50,966 bases of DNA from Nitrosovibrio tenuis (GCF_900109785.1 NZ_FOBH01000014.1:1-50966); one strand, 5' to 3'. Positions 36,022-45,002 are shown, numbered from the stretch's first letter. Notes: a model not told the origin generated them from the letters alone. A program made the numbers and translations.

Positions 36022-36711
36022 TCACGGTTTAACACATTTTTCCGGTTTGCTTTCGTCACACACGAGTTCTTCCGGCGGCTTGCATTTTCCAGAGTGATCA
36101 AGTGAAACGCGGGCACGCGCTGCCTCACATGCGTTTTCATAGGTTTTGCCATCACAACCGCAAACCGGATTGTATTGGGCGTTGCATACTTCCGGCACTG
36201 CTTTGCACGATCCCTGTGCGTCGGCTATTTTGCATTGCCCGGCGCCGACCCTACAGTATTGTGAACCAGGGCATAACGTCCCGAGAATACCCCCACAGTC
36301 CAATGGTTCGATGGGCTCGATATCCTTGCAACGCTGCGCCCATTCTATGGCGAGGAAGGTCTGTGCTTTATGGCGGATGGAAGATAGCTGGGCGACAAAA
36401 CGCTTGAAATTCTCTGATCCTGCGCTGAATCGTGCTTCCGCGCACGCGGACAAGCCAAATTCGGTTGAGGTAGCGCCTCCTGCTCTGGGGTAATAAACAT
36501 AGAATATATCTACGGTACCGGCAGCGATGGCATCCCCGATAATCTCCCGAACCAAACGCAGGGTCGTGTTATCCACGCTTCCCTGGGTACTGCCCACGGT
36601 AATATTGACGGCACGACCGTACTCATCGTTTTGAATATCGCCTTGTGCAAAGGAGGTTGCGCTGAGAAGAAGGGCCGATCCGAACAGAAAAATATAAATG
36701 AGTTTCTTCAT
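36022..36711 (-). CDS. Exported protein with Kazal-type domain
   Basis: A 229-residue protein with a signal peptide to about residue 22 (ATSFAQG). The N-terminal 110 residues are of no family I know. After a Cys-rich link (CGGILGTLCPGSQYCRVGAG) comes a Kazal-type domain with CNAQYNPVCGCDGKTYENAC and a final C before KPPEE. Kazal domains inhibit serine proteases in animals; bacterial exported ones are uncommon in function studies. The reactive-site loop lies before NPVCGCDG. It has ten or more cysteines, so periplasmic oxidation is expected. It is monocistronic. Confidence 0.78.
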   Translation of the reverse strand: MKKLIYIFLFGSALLLSATSFAQGDIQNDEYGRAVNITVGSTQGSVDNTTLRLVREIIGDAIAAGTVDIFYVYYPRAGGATSTEFGLSACAEARFSAGSENFKRFVAQLSSIRHKAQTFLAIEWAQRCKDIEPIEPLDCGGILGTLCPGSQYCRVGAGQCKIADAQGSCKAVPEVCNAQYNPVCGCDGKTYENACEAARARVSLDHSGKCKPPEELVCDESKPEKCVKP

Positions 36712-36827
36712 TTTTCCTTGTGCACGGATAACCCTGTCAGGCTATTGGAATCTCCGAATAAGTTCTATATTATTTTTACTGGGAAAATTATTCAGAGATT
36801 CCCCGGCTGTTTGCCGCAATCGCAGGT

Positions 36828-37244
36828 CTAATTGGGGCCGATAGGTCCGCCTTGCTCCTCCTTCGGGTCTTTCATTGGTCGTCCCTCTTTGTCCCTGGCG
36901 AATTCAGGCACATGAGGGTCGCTGCTCGGTGAGGCCGGGTCCTTGGCCCGTTCCACCCTTTTCTTTTGATCTACATACCCGGTATCCATTTTTTCCGATG
37001 CTTTGGGCATACCGTATTTGTCTTTTTCCCCGGAATTTTTTGCACCATTCTTGTTCTTTCCGGCTGGACCCTGACCAGCAGGACCTTTGATGGTATCCTC
37101 CTTATCACTATAGTCGCCTGGGTTCTCCTTGGTATAACCACCACCTTGGGCATGAGCAATGCCCGACACGCCAAAAAATATGGTGCCGGCCAGACCCAGC
37201 ACAGATGCCAGTGATCGTACGTTTGATGTAGAGAAGAATTTCAT
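36828..37244 (-). CDS. Small exported polar protein (shared-leader gene A)
   Basis: A 138-residue protein with signal peptide to about residue 33 (SGIAHAQG), then a Lys/Asp/Glu/Gly/Pro-rich chain without hydrophobic core (for example GPAGQGPAGKNKNG), probably disordered. No family is recognised. The ATG at 37244 has AAGGA six bases upstream, so the longer frame to 37283 is rejected. Its leader (37264-37325) is shared with the genes at 37565 and 46317. It lies next to one of them on the same strand but with its own leader. Confidence 0.65.
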   Translation of the reverse strand: MKFFSTSNVRSLASVLGLAGTIFFGVSGIAHAQGGGYTKENPGDYSDKEDTIKGPAGQGPAGKNKNGAKNSGEKDKYGMPKASEKMDTGYVDQKKRVERAKDPASPSSDPHVPEFARDKEGRPMKDPKEEQGGPIGPN

Positions 37245-37263
37245 GGCTATTCCTTTTTTCATC

Positions 37264-37325
37264 CAGCAATATTGCTGTGTCATAAAGGTTACTCGGCATT
37301 TCCTAACTCTTCAGTGCGGTAACAC
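37264..37325 (-). promoter_or_regulatory. Shared leader module, copy A
   Basis: On the minus strand GTTACCGCACTGAAGAGTTA (box, about 37304-37323) is followed 33 bp later by the perfect palindrome CAGCAATATTGCTG (37264-37277), which ends 20 bp before the ATG. The same two elements, order and spacing occur in copies B and C. Confidence 0.6.
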
Positions 37326-37564
37326 ACCAAAAATTATTTCTGATGCTCTTCAGTTAAAACGGGATGATGAAAAATTTCATTGAAGAGCAATGGCGGCTGC
37401 GTCGGCTTGCTTTTCCGGGCCTGCGTCAGGCTTGGCAGCAAAAGGCAGCTGCTCTTTGCCTGGTGCCTTGCGCCTTTTGCCTGGCCGCCTTTGAGCACCC
37501 ATCCGCAAGCGTTGAAGCAACTGCGAGCAAGCGTCTCTATGCAGAGTTATTCTTACAGATTGCC

Positions 37565-37894
37565 TTAATATCTGCCTTTGAGCCTGGGACCCGTGCCATT
37601 TGTTGGAGAGTGATCATATAAGTCATTATCCCCATCTCTGGCCGAGCCTTGATATGAGCCGCCATATTTGTCACCGCTCGGCCGCTGGGTGCTGCCATAC
37701 TGGCCCCGCTCGCCGGAGCCGCTCGTGCCATAGTCGGATTTTTTGCCTGCGGCGTCGGAACCTGGCGCGGAGCCGCCGTATGGCGCAGGCGACTCAATCT
37801 GATCTGCGGAATACCCCTGCGCATATGCTGTGCCAGCGACAACAAAGACGAGCGCGGTAGCCAGTACGGTTGATTTTAATATCGAGTTTTTCAC
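37565..37894 (-). CDS. Small exported Gly/Ser/Tyr-rich protein (shared-leader gene B)
   Basis: A 109-residue protein with a signal peptide to about residue 26 (VAGTAYAQG), then a repetitive polar chain with recurrent YG (PAPYGGS, KSDYGTSGSG, RGQYGST, GDKYGGSYQG) and the tail GPRLKGRY. No family is recognised; disorder or matrix association is likely. The start is GTG at 37894, preceded by AGGGAAATAGCC, which matches the GGAATAGCC before gene A. The frame's upstream TTG at 37921 lies inside the palindrome of the leader, so I reject it. Confidence 0.65.
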   Translation of the reverse strand: MKNSILKSTVLATALVFVVAGTAYAQGYSADQIESPAPYGGSAPGSDAAGKKSDYGTSGSGERGQYGSTQRPSGDKYGGSYQGSARDGDNDLYDHSPTNGTGPRLKGRY

Positions 37895-37915
37895 GGCTAT
37901 TTCCCTAGTCGGATG

Positions 37916-37976
37916 CAGCAAAATTGCTGTAACTCAATCCTATCGGCGGGATGGTAATTGTTCAGTGCGTTATCAC
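37916..37976 (-). promoter_or_regulatory. Shared leader module, copy B
   Basis: On the minus strand GATAACGCACTGAACAATTA (about 37954-37973) is followed by CAGCAATTTTGCTG (37916-37929), ending 22 bp before the GTG start of the gene at 37565-37894. Confidence 0.6.
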
Positions 37977-38127
37977 ACGGAGGCACCTAAGCGAAACAGC
38001 CCGGCAGACTGCGCTATTCCGGATTCATCAATATCATATTGACCCGGAATGTATTCATGGGTGTGAGCATCGTCACTGTCCATGTTGTGTCATAGACCAA
38101 AAGCGGGCCCTTGAATCAAAATTGACG

Positions 38128-38403
38128 ATGGTAATTGAGATTGGCATTAACGGCCGCTCATCTAGAGGTGCGTCGTTCAGCCAGGACAGTGCGGATGTGG
38201 CTTTTCTCCCCTTCGGTAGCCAGCTGGCCGGTGATCAGGACTGCAGGAACTTTAATTGGCGGGGAACTTATGCCACACAAACAGGTATAATCTACGGCTT
38301 GAACTTCAAATACGTGAACGACTTCGCCGCCGGGGCTTTTCCGGGCAGCGTCGCGAAATGTGCCTTTCAGCCCGGCTGGTCGCCGTGGGTCGAATGGAAC
38401 TAG
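38128..38403 (+). CDS. Possible hypothetical protein, weak support
   Basis: The frame from ATG 38128 reads MVIEIGINGRSSRGASFSQD, then ADVAFLPFGSQLAGDQDC, then an aromatic C-terminus (CAFQPGWSPWVEWN). Composition of the second half looks protein-like, but there is no ribosome-binding site and no known family. It converges on efp with a 38-bp gap. It may be a relic. Confidence 0.22.
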   Translation: MVIEIGINGRSSRGASFSQDSADVAFLPFGSQLAGDQDCRNFNWRGTYATQTGIIYGLNFKYVNDFAAGAFPGSVAKCAFQPGWSPWVEWN

Positions 38404-38441
38404 GTCAGGGAGGGGAGAGCTGACCGGAAGGGTGAATTAAG

Positions 38442-39008
38442 CTATGCTCGCTCGATATATTCACCGCTGTCAGTATTGATCTTTATTTTCTCGCCTTGCA
38501 AAACGAATGGCGGAACCATGACGACCAAGCCGGTTTCCATTGTGGCGGGCTTGTAAGAGCTGGTGGCCGTCGCTCCCTTAAGGTTGGGCTCAGTGTCGGT
38601 GATGGTCAGCACCACGCTGGCAGGGAGCTGGACGCCAATGGCGCGGTCATTGTGAAAATTGACTTGCACATCCGTGTTGGGAAGCAGGTATTCGTACTGA
38701 CCCTCAAGGAATTCCTGCGACAGGTTTAGCTGCTCATAATTTTCCTTATCCATGAAAATATAATTGTCGCCGTCCTGGTAGAGGAAGGTCATCTCGCGCG
38801 GTTCAACAAAGGCACGTTCCACTTTGTCTTCGGTACGTATGCGCTGATTGGTTTTGGTTCCCGCTTCGATATCCTTCATCTCGACTTGCATGAATGCTCC
38901 GCCTCGACCCCCTACATGGACGTGATAAGATTTCAGCACGCGCCAGATCCGCTTGTCCCACTCGATCAGGTTGCCGACACGAATTTCAGTTGCGAGAACT
39001 TTAGCCAT
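38442..39008 (-). CDS. efp: Elongation factor P
   Basis: A 188-residue protein of normal length with the three EF-P beta domains (IRVGNLIEWDKRIWRVL, QVEMKDIEAGTKTNQRIRT, ASSYKPATMETGLVVMVPPF, GEYIERA). EF-P rescues ribosomes stalled at polyproline. The loop reaching the peptidyl-transferase centre is VGGRGGAF with Arg35, where most EF-Ps of this sequence type have Lys (PGKGGA). The overall sequence recalls alphaproteobacterial EF-P more than the SGRN type modified by EarP. Neither a lysine-modification gene nor earP is in the window. It is divergent from the UDG gene. Confidence 0.95.
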   Translation of the reverse strand: MAKVLATEIRVGNLIEWDKRIWRVLKSYHVHVGGRGGAFMQVEMKDIEAGTKTNQRIRTEDKVERAFVEPREMTFLYQDGDNYIFMDKENYEQLNLSQEFLEGQYEYLLPNTDVQVNFHNDRAIGVQLPASVVLTITDTEPNLKGATATSSYKPATMETGLVVMVPPFVLQGEKIKINTDSGEYIERA

Positions 39009-39066
39009 TGTTTTTCCAGTGAATCAAAAAACGCGCATCTTACTACAAAAAGTCGACGATAGTCTT

Positions 39067-39738
39067 ATGCAATCCAGATTTTCAGTGGATTGCCGCAAGT
39101 GCGGCCGGTTGGCCGGATTTCTGGATGAGGTAAAATCCCGCTATCCGGATTATTACGCTCGCCCGGTACCCGCCTTTGGAGACGAGGCGCCGAGGCTGCT
39201 CATCATCGGTCTGGCACCCGGCATGCATGGCGCAAATCGCACCGGTAGACCTTTTACAGGTGATTTCGCAGGTATATTGTTATATCGAACGCTATATAAA
39301 TTTGGTTTTGCCAATCATGAGGGTTCTGCTTCAGTAAAAGATAATTTGCAGCTCATGCAATGCCGTATTACCAACGCCGTGAAATGCCTGCCGCCGGAAA
39401 ATAAACCGGATTCAAGCGAGATACGTCAATGCAATCATTATCTCGCGGCGGAAATCGCTGATTTTAAGGCTGGAGGAGGCGCTGCGCTGCTTGCTCTGGG
39501 TGCTATTGCTCATCAGGCGGTCCTCATGGCACTGCAGCTCAAGCCTGGCATCTATCCTTTCAGTCATGGCGCGGTTCATGCATTACCCGGTAATTCAACG
39601 GCCAAGGCCTTGAATAACTGTAGCCTGACGCTATATGACAGCTATCATTGCAGCCGCTACAATACCCAGACGCGACGTCTCACGCCCAGCATGTTCGAGC
39701 AGATATTTGAAAAAATTCGTGCTGATATGACTGCTTGA
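39067..39738 (+). CDS. Uracil-DNA glycosylase, family 5 (UDGb)
   Basis: A 223-residue DNA repair enzyme. CRKCG near the start begins the Fe-S ligand set, continued by later cysteines (C in RITNAVKCLPP). Motif 1 is IIGLAPGMHGANRTGRPFTGD, without the catalytic Asp/Asn of families 1 and 4, which marks family 5; motif 2 is the SYHCSRYNTQT block. It excises uracil, hypoxanthine and related bases. The frame is open to 38953, but that part overlaps the divergent efp start, so I use the ATG at 39067 although no ribosome-binding site supports it. The tautomerase gene follows after 21 bp. Confidence 0.85.
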   Translation: MQSRFSVDCRKCGRLAGFLDEVKSRYPDYYARPVPAFGDEAPRLLIIGLAPGMHGANRTGRPFTGDFAGILLYRTLYKFGFANHEGSASVKDNLQLMQCRITNAVKCLPPENKPDSSEIRQCNHYLAAEIADFKAGGGAALLALGAIAHQAVLMALQLKPGIYPFSHGAVHALPGNSTAKALNNCSLTLYDSYHCSRYNTQTRRLTPSMFEQIFEKIRADMTA

Positions 39739-39759
39739 TAATAAACCGGAGATTAATCC

Positions 39760-39948
39760 ATGCCTTATGTAAATATTCGCATTGCCGGCACTCTCAGCCG
39801 CGAGCAGAAGAAACAGATTGCCCAGGAAATTACCGATACGCTCGAGCGCGTCGCACACAAACCGAAATCCTATACATACATTGCTTTCGATGAATTGCCG
39901 CACGAAAGCTGGGCCATAGCCGGAACCCTGCTGGGAGATGAAGATTAA
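39760..39948 (+). CDS. 4-oxalocrotonate tautomerase family protein
   Basis: A 62-residue small tautomerase subunit. After removal of Met1 the N-terminal proline (PYVNIRIAG) is the catalytic base; the body (LSREQKKQIAQEITDTLERV, ELPHESWAIAG) fits 4-OT proteins, which work as hexamers of such subunits. No catechol meta-cleavage genes are nearby, so the substrate is unknown. A CGGAG site precedes the ATG. It is probably translated from the UDG transcript (21-bp gap). Confidence 0.85.
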   Translation: MPYVNIRIAGTLSREQKKQIAQEITDTLERVAHKPKSYTYIAFDELPHESWAIAGTLLGDED

Positions 39949-40357
39949 ATCTAATCCGGCAGTTAACCGCTCATTTTTCAGTTTAGCGCTATGATTCACA
40001 AAGACCTCTTGCGATACCTGATCTTTACCTTATGGTAAGTTCGCTACGGGGCGGATTGCACATTTTTTGTGACCCATGGCTGCGTTGCAACTCCTTGGAA
40101 TGGGAGCCCCACAGCGTTGCACAAGGAGCCCCACGAAGGGGAGATCGGGCAGCGGCGGGGATGCTGCGGTCGTGCTTATGGATTATGGTTAGGCGCCCAC
40201 ATCCCACTGGGGGGTCGCATCTTCCCGCGGAAGGCACTGCTCCGTCCTGCGCGGTCGCGCCATTCCGCATCGTTGCGCCTTGCCCTGCATCCCAAAAACT
40301 GCACACTCCACCCCGTCCAACTGCCGGATTTAGGTTAAAAGAGGAGGATTAAGCGCC
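39949..40357. other. Gene-free GC-rich spacer upstream of uvrC
   Basis: Long frames occur in several phases of both strands (for example 40032-40352 plus, 40025-40306 minus). None has a recognisable motif or start signal, and GC-richness explains them. Nothing else was recognised. Confidence 0.45.
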
Positions 40358-42178
40358 TTGCCGGCAGAGTCTAGTTTCGACGCGAAAGCCTTTTGCTCCA
40401 GTCTTCCATCCCAGCCCGGCGTTTATCGCATGTTGAACGCCATGGCCCAGGTGATCTATGTCGGTAAAGCCATTGATCTCCGAAAACGGGTTTCCTCTTA
40501 TTTTCAAAAGAACGGGCTGGGCCCGCGCACCCAGTTGATGGTATCCCAGGTTACGGCGATTGAAACAACCGTCACCCGCTCTGAAGCCGAGGCGCTGCTG
40601 CTGGAAAACAACTTAATAAAGTCTTTAACTCCCCGATACAACATACTGTTTAGAGACGATAAATCTTATCCATACGTAATCCTGAGCGGTCACCGGTTTC
40701 CCCGGCTTGGCTTCTACCGCGGCGCATTGGATAAGAAGCATCATTATTTTGGTCCGTTCCCCAATGCAGGGATGGTGAGGGAGAGCATACAGCTTCTGCA
40801 AAAAGTTTTCAGGCTGCGCACATGCGAAGACACTGTATTCAGCAATCGTACCCGGCCTTGTCTGCTCTATCAGATCCACCGGTGCAGCGGGCCCTGCGTC
40901 GATCTGATCAGTGAGCAGACCTATCGGGAAGATGCCAAAGATGCCGAGCTTTTCCTGCAGGGCAAGCAGACCGAAGTATTGCAAAGAATCGCCAGAAAGA
41001 TGAAGGAAGCCGCCGATGCCCAGGATTATGAGCGAGCCGCGTTGTTCCGCGACCAGATACAGTCGCTGCGTAAAATCCGTGAAAAACAGTTCGTGGACAG
41101 CGGCAACGCCCTGGATGCGGATGTGATCGCCTGTGTGGCCGAGCCTAACGGTAGCGGGAGAATTTGTGTAAATCTGGCCATGGTTAGGGGAGGGCGCCAC
41201 CTGGGGGATAAAAGTTTTTTCCCGCAAAATGCGGGGGGGTACGACCCGCCGGAGGCGGTAGAGGCTTTTCTGGCCCAGCATTACCTCAACCGAAGTGTGC
41301 CCAGCCTTATCATTGTGGGTGAAAAAATCCGCCGCGAGGCACTGCAGACTTTGCTCGCCGAACAATCCGGCCAGAAGATCATTATCAACGCCAACCCCAT
41401 CGGCAACCGTCGGGTCTGGCTGAATATGGCAACAGAAAACGCGCGGCTGGCACTTGAACAAATGCTGAGCAGGCAGGCAAGCCAGGAGGAGCGGCTGCAA
41501 GCATTACAGCAGGCTCTGGATATCCCTGGGCTCAGTCGCGTCGAGTGCTTCGACATCAGTCATACGCTTGGCGAAGCAACTATTGCATCCTGCGTGGTGT
41601 ATGACAACTTTTCAATGCGCAGCAGCGAATACCGCCGCTACAATATTAACGGTATCGTGCCGGGAGATGACTACGCGGCCATGCGTGATGTTCTTTCGCG
41701 GCGTTATCGCAAAATTGCTGAAGGCGAGAGCAGGCTCCCCGATCTGATTCTGATCGATGGCGGCAAAGGTCAGGTGAGTGCTGCTCAGGAGGTATTGGTC
41801 GAGCTTGGGTTGAATGATGCGAACCTGTTAGGGGTGGCCAAAGGCGAGGAGCGCAAGCCCGGTCTGGAACAATTGATTTTCCCAGGGGTGGAAAACCCGT
41901 TACAATTGCCAAAGGACCATCCTGGATTGCATCTCATCCAGCAAATTCGCGATGAAGCTCACCGTTTTGCGATTTATGGCCATCGCGCCAAACTAGGCAA
42001 ATCTCGAATCACTTCAAGTCTGGAGCAAATTGAGGGTATCGGCGCCAAGCGTCGTCAGAGCCTCCTGGCGAGGTTCGGGGGACTGAAAGGCGTACAGAAG
42101 GCGAGTATTGAAGAATTGCAGCAAGTGGACGGTATCAGCCGCGCAATGGCGGAAAAGATTTACCGGGAATTGCATTGA
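40358..42178 (+). CDS. uvrC: UvrABC system protein C (excinuclease subunit)
   Basis: A 606-residue nucleotide-excision repair nuclease. The GIY-YIG domain ([19 protein letters not shown]) cuts 3' of the lesion; the UvrB-binding UVR motif ([21 protein letters not shown]) follows near 210; the RNase H-like domain ([29 protein letters not shown]) cuts 5'; two helix-hairpin-helix motifs ([26 protein letters not shown]) close the protein. The start is TTG, with GGAGG ten bases upstream. uvrC, pgsA, tRNA-Gly, tRNA-Cys is the same order as in E. coli. Confidence 0.96.
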   Translation: MPAESSFDAKAFCSSLPSQPGVYRMLNAMAQVIYVGKAIDLRKRVSSYFQKNGLGPRTQLMVSQVTAIETTVTRSEAEALLLENNLIKSLTPRYNILFRDDKSYPYVILSGHRFPRLGFYRGALDKKHHYFGPFPNAGMVRESIQLLQKVFRLRTCEDTVFSNRTRPCLLYQIHRCSGPCVDLISEQTYREDAKDAELFLQGKQTEVLQRIARKMKEAADAQDYERAALFRDQIQSLRKIREKQFVDSGNALDADVIACVAEPNGSGRICVNLAMVRGGRHLGDKSFFPQNAGGYDPPEAVEAFLAQHYLNRSVPSLIIVGEKIRREALQTLLAEQSGQKIIINANPIGNRRVWLNMATENARLALEQMLSRQASQEERLQALQQALDIPGLSRVECFDISHTLGEATIASCVVYDNFSMRSSEYRRYNINGIVPGDDYAAMRDVLSRRYRKIAEGESRLPDLILIDGGKGQVSAAQEVLVELGLNDANLLGVAKGEERKPGLEQLIFPGVENPLQLPKDHPGLHLIQQIRDEAHRFAIYGHRAKLGKSRITSSLEQIEGIGAKRRQSLLARFGGLKGVQKASIEELQQVDGISRAMAEKIYRELH

Positions 42179-42453
42179 ATACCGTTGCTGATTTATTCCT
42201 CGATTTGCACTGTGGATGACTTCGAAGACTTGCCCGGCAAACTCATCGCCATCTGACAGGCAAGGGGGCAGGGCGAGAACCAAAATGTTGACATTATAAG
42301 AAATGGCATATAAGAGAATATTTGTTTGAGAGCAACAAAGTATCGCAGTAGGCAGGATAAAGCCAGGCTTAAGGGGTCAAATCGCGAAACGGGGATCCGT
42401 CGGCTCCAGGTTTTTTGGAATCACCATTTCTAACGGCATATTTGTGAGCCTCC

Positions 42454-43026
42454 ATGCCTTTTAACCTGCCTAACGTACTCACCTGGATGCGCATACTGGC
42501 CATCCCGCTATTTGTGGGCATCTTCTATTTCCCGCCCACCTGGTTAGCTCAATCCGACCAGAATCTGATCGCTACAATTATATTCACGGTCGCGGCAATC
42601 ACCGATTGGTTGGACGGTTATCTTGCGAGGGTTCTCCATCAAACTTCAGCTTTTGGCGCCTTTCTCGACCCGGTGGCGGATAAATTGATGGTCGCGGCGG
42701 CATTAATCGTGCTTGTCTACTTGAGCAGGCTCGATGCCCTTATTGCGTTTATCATAATCGGACGGGAGATTACGATTTCGGCCCTGCGCGAATGGATGGC
42801 GCAGATCGGCAAAGGCAAAAATATGGCCGTTTCTTTTCTTGGGAAATTGAAAACTACATCGCAAATGGCGGCTATTCCATTGTTGTTATATCATGAAAAG
42901 GTCGGTGAACATTTTAACCCGCAGGAAGTGGGAACGTGGCTCATCTATTTAGCTGCCGTACTGACGCTGTGGTCAATGGCGTATTATTTGAAGGCGGCAA
43001 TTCCTCAGGCATTGAAGCACGGATAA
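42454..43026 (+). CDS. pgsA: CDP-diacylglycerol-glycerol-3-phosphate 3-phosphatidyltransferase
   Basis: A 190-residue inner-membrane enzyme making phosphatidylglycerophosphate, first committed step to phosphatidylglycerol and cardiolipin. The CDP-alcohol transferase motif D-G-x2-A-R-x8-G-x3-D-x3-D is complete in DGYLARVLHQTSAFGAFLDP and VADK. It has four to six helices and MPFNLPNVLTWMRI as the usual start. It lies 275 bp after uvrC and before two tRNA genes. Confidence 0.95.
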   Translation: MPFNLPNVLTWMRILAIPLFVGIFYFPPTWLAQSDQNLIATIIFTVAAITDWLDGYLARVLHQTSAFGAFLDPVADKLMVAAALIVLVYLSRLDALIAFIIIGREITISALREWMAQIGKGKNMAVSFLGKLKTTSQMAAIPLLLYHEKVGEHFNPQEVGTWLIYLAAVLTLWSMAYYLKAAIPQALKHG

Positions 43027-43060
43027 AGCCAGTTTAACCTGTGCGCTCGCCTGCCCTTTC

Positions 43061-43088
43061 TTGACAAAGACGGCGGCATCCTTATAAT
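43061..43088 (+). promoter_or_regulatory. Sigma-70 promoter of the tRNA genes
   Basis: TTGACA (43061-43066), 16 bp, TATAAT (43083-43088), both consensus, 16 bp upstream of the tRNA-Gly gene. A pyrimidine-rich TTTTTTTT stretch separates it from the tRNA. Confidence 0.8.
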
Positions 43089-43104
43089 GCCAGATTGTTT
43101 TTTT

Positions 43105-43179
43105 GCGGGAATAGCTCAGTGGTAGAGCACAACCTTGCCAAGGTTGGGGTCGCGAGTTCGAGCCTCGTTTCCCGCTCCA
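43105..43179 (+). tRNA. tRNA-Gly (anticodon GCC)
   Basis: The acceptor stem GCGGGAA pairs with TTCCCGC, followed by T and an encoded CCA. The anticodon stem-loop is ACCTTGCCAAGGT with GCC in the loop, and the T-arm has GAGTTCGAGCCTC. A strong promoter lies just upstream. Confidence 0.97.
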
Positions 43180-43316
43180 GTTACTGGGAAAATGGATCCG
43201 TTCGCATCAGGCAGTCGATCGCATCACGCGCCTTATGCTGAAATCCGTTTTCCCTTTTTAGTTTTTTACGCTCGCACTACAACGGTGCAACGTGACCAGT
43301 TTGGTCGCGCAGTAAT

Positions 43317-43390
43317 GGCGGGGTGGCAGAGTGGTCATGCAGCGGCCTGCAAAGCCGTCTACGCCGGTTCGATTCCGACCCCCGCCTCCA
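43317..43390 (+). tRNA. tRNA-Cys (anticodon GCA)
   Basis: The acceptor GGCGGGG pairs with CCCCGCC, then T and an encoded CCA. The anticodon arm is CGGCCTGCAAAGCCG with GCA, and the T-arm has CCGGTTCGATTCCG. The 3' 44 nt are repeated exactly at 45256-45299, which marks the gene as an integration site. Confidence 0.97.
43347..43390. repeat. Attachment site inside tRNA-Cys (att copy 1)
   Basis: The 44 bp from the anticodon loop to the CCA end are identical to 45256-45299. This is the classic core for tyrosine-recombinase integration into a tRNA 3' end; the integrated DNA restores the tRNA. Confidence 0.85.
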
Positions 43391-43438
43391 ATATCCATGC
43401 GGTTCTTCATGGTTCAGCGGTTTTTCCTGCTATATCGT

Positions 43439-43459
43439 ATAGCAAATATATAGCAATCA
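43439..43459. repeat. Direct repeat inside element, copy 1
   Basis: ATAGCAAATATATAGCAATC here recurs with one mismatch at 45154-45174. Each copy lies 50-100 bp inside an att core, suggesting integrase arm or excisionase binding sites. Confidence 0.55.
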
Positions 43460-43834
43460 GCCAAATGCTTTTTTGATTGCATCCTGCTTTTGCTGGTCGG
43501 CAAAGTGCGCATACCGCTTCGTGCTTGCCAGCGATTTATGCCTAAGCAGCTTTCCTGTCAAATACAAATCCACTCCATTCTGTACCAGCCATGAACCATA
43601 GGCATGTCTCAGATCATGGAAGCGCAGATCATCCCTACCTATCTCTGCCAGAGCCCTACGGAAGTAAACTGACATCATGCGGTAGCTTATGCCTATGGGT
43701 AGCATGGCCGGCGTGAGTTTGAAGTTTGCGGGTAGCTTCCGCTCAATTGTATCTTTGCTCGGAACTATAACTGTGATATTTTGATTACGGTCCTGTTTAA
43801 CTGTAATCTCTGCGGTGATTTTTCTTTTTGATAC
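43457..43834 (-). pseudogene. Tyrosine recombinase (phage integrase), C-terminal remnant
   Basis: The frame from the stop at 43457 up to a TAA at 43835 codes for about 125 residues. It has LRFHDLRHAYGSWLVQNG (second catalytic Arg region), LLRHKSLASTKRYAHF with the His and the nucleophile Tyr, and a linker with VPSKDTIERKLPANFKL. The first catalytic Arg and the N-terminal DNA-binding domains are missing. It lies 66 bp from tRNA-Cys, as an integrase should, and points toward it. Confidence 0.8.
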
Positions 43835-43852
43835 TTAAAAAAGGAGAGCAGT

Positions 43853-44119
43853 GTGCCGCAATTTACGAAGGTGCTCAGGCAGCACGCTCTAATGTGCGCG
43901 CATCAAGTTAGGAGACATAACCCTGACAACCCTGAGAAAGCAAAGAGCGCGTACGAACGGGCAATGAAATTCGATGGACATAACTGCCCAACCTGTTGGG
44001 TAGATTTCAACCGTGTGACTGAGCTAAAAGTCGAGGCATCGCTCCATCAAACGAACTTCTACCTCTGCAATCACTGCGAATTTGGAGTCGCATTCTCCGA
44101 GGAAGGATCCACTGAATGA
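43853..44119 (+). CDS. Hypothetical zinc-ribbon-like small protein
   Basis: An 88-residue protein with two CxxC pairs, NCPTCW near residue 45 and YLCNHCEF near 74, likely binding one zinc. The rest is basic (RQHALMCAHQVRRHNPD). No family is recognised. The start is GTG, with AAGGAG eight bases upstream. Its stop overlaps the ATG of the next small gene (ATGA), so the two are translationally coupled. It lies in the decayed element between the two att copies. Confidence 0.6.
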   Translation: MPQFTKVLRQHALMCAHQVRRHNPDNPEKAKSAYERAMKFDGHNCPTCWVDFNRVTELKVEASLHQTNFYLCNHCEFGVAFSEEGSTE

Positions 44120-44271
44120 AGAGGTCACTCATCTGTGCAGCGTTTGGTTACATTAAAACAGAAGGGCTTTTACTAGCGTCCACACGACGGAAAGCATCAG
44201 ACGAGGGTAAGGAATATCTGTATGAGCTGGTGCGGCGCTATCGCCAAGAATGCGAGAAAGGCAATGAATAA
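44116..44271 (+). CDS. Small hypothetical protein, 51 residues
   Basis: The frame starts MKRSLICAAFGYIKTEG and ends RRYRQECEKGNE. The ATG overlaps the stop of the preceding gene by four bases (ATGA), a normal coupling signal. It is basic and helical toward the end, with no known family. It is cargo of the element between the att copies. Confidence 0.5.
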   Translation: MKRSLICAAFGYIKTEGLLLASTRRKASDEGKEYLYELVRRYRQECEKGNE

Positions 44272-44402
44272 AAATATTGCTGCTGCGGCAAACATTAGGA
44301 GATCGGCGACCAGCAGATGAAGAGGAAGACTTGGTGGGGGAGCATGGTCTAGTGATCTGCTCGCGTCACTCTACTTTACCGGGCGTGAAAAGGGTAGGCG
44401 AT

Positions 44403-44603
44403 TTATGCGGGGGTTAGTAGGGGGTTCGGGTCACAACATGCGGAGTTAAGTGCCTTCCGTATCCCTTCGCTGGGCTTTCCGTTGCCCAACTCTTTAGCCT
44501 TCTGCCAGCTCGCTTCATCGATGTAGATGTTCCGGCGCTTACCGTCCTGCATTAGCTTCGGGCGGCCCTCGGGGTTAGGGATGTGTTTTCGTTTTTCCGT
44601 CAT
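44403..44603 (-). CDS. Small phage-type protein, ribbon-helix-helix-like
   Basis: A 66-residue basic protein: MTEKRKHIPNPEGRPKLMQD, then KRRNIYIDEASWQKAKELG and KPSEGIRKALNSACC. The strand-helix-helix pattern RRNIYIDEASWxKAKEL-x6-SEGIRKAL resembles small RHH regulators found in phages and islands. It may bind DNA; this is by pattern only. Confidence 0.5.
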   Translation of the reverse strand: MTEKRKHIPNPEGRPKLMQDGKRRNIYIDEASWQKAKELGNGKPSEGIRKALNSACCDPNPLLTPA

Positions 44604-44807
44604 TGCAAAAGCTCTGATGTTTTTTCTCGTATCATTTTATCCTCTTATTTTAGAGCCGGGAACCGCTCGACAGCGCTGCCGGCTCACCATTGCAATATTA
44701 AACACTACGTCCATCAGCCCGCTTTGACCCGGCGGGCAGCCAGTGCGCATCACCCAGCCTGAGCTCAGCATACAATGCTGCATGGATTGTTTGCAAGACC
44801 TCTTTTT

Positions 44808-45002
44808 TCATTTTGTCTCTTCTGATTTATACTTACTTCCAATGTGGGACGCCACCATATCTGTATGAATTTGCATTAGTCGCTCTATTTCTTTCGCGTC
44901 AGGAGCATCGCTATCTATGGCATTTCTATATGCCACTTTTGCAGCTATTATGTCCAATTCCTCTTGAGTATGTTCTTCTCCCGTGCTCGGGTTAATGCTC
45001 AT
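44808..45002 (-). CDS. Small hypothetical protein, 64 residues
   Basis: An acidic helical peptide starting MSINPSTGEEHTQEELDIIA and containing DAPDAKEIERLMQIHTDMVA. AAGGGG is seven bases before the ATG. No family is recognised. It is the last frame before the second att core. Confidence 0.4.
   Translation of the reverse strand: MSINPSTGEEHTQEELDIIAAKVAYRNAIDSDAPDAKEIERLMQIHTDMVASHIGSKYKSEETK

Noticed and set aside
37364-37621. Rightward 85-codon frame between the two exported-protein genes
   Set aside because: It overlaps the 3' end of the gene at 37565 and has no start signal. The underlying DNA is a set of short imperfect TTTGCCTGG-like repeats.
40025-40352. Overlapping frames on both strands before uvrC
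   Set aside because: Several mutually exclusive frames of similar length with no motif indicate GC-rich non-coding DNA.
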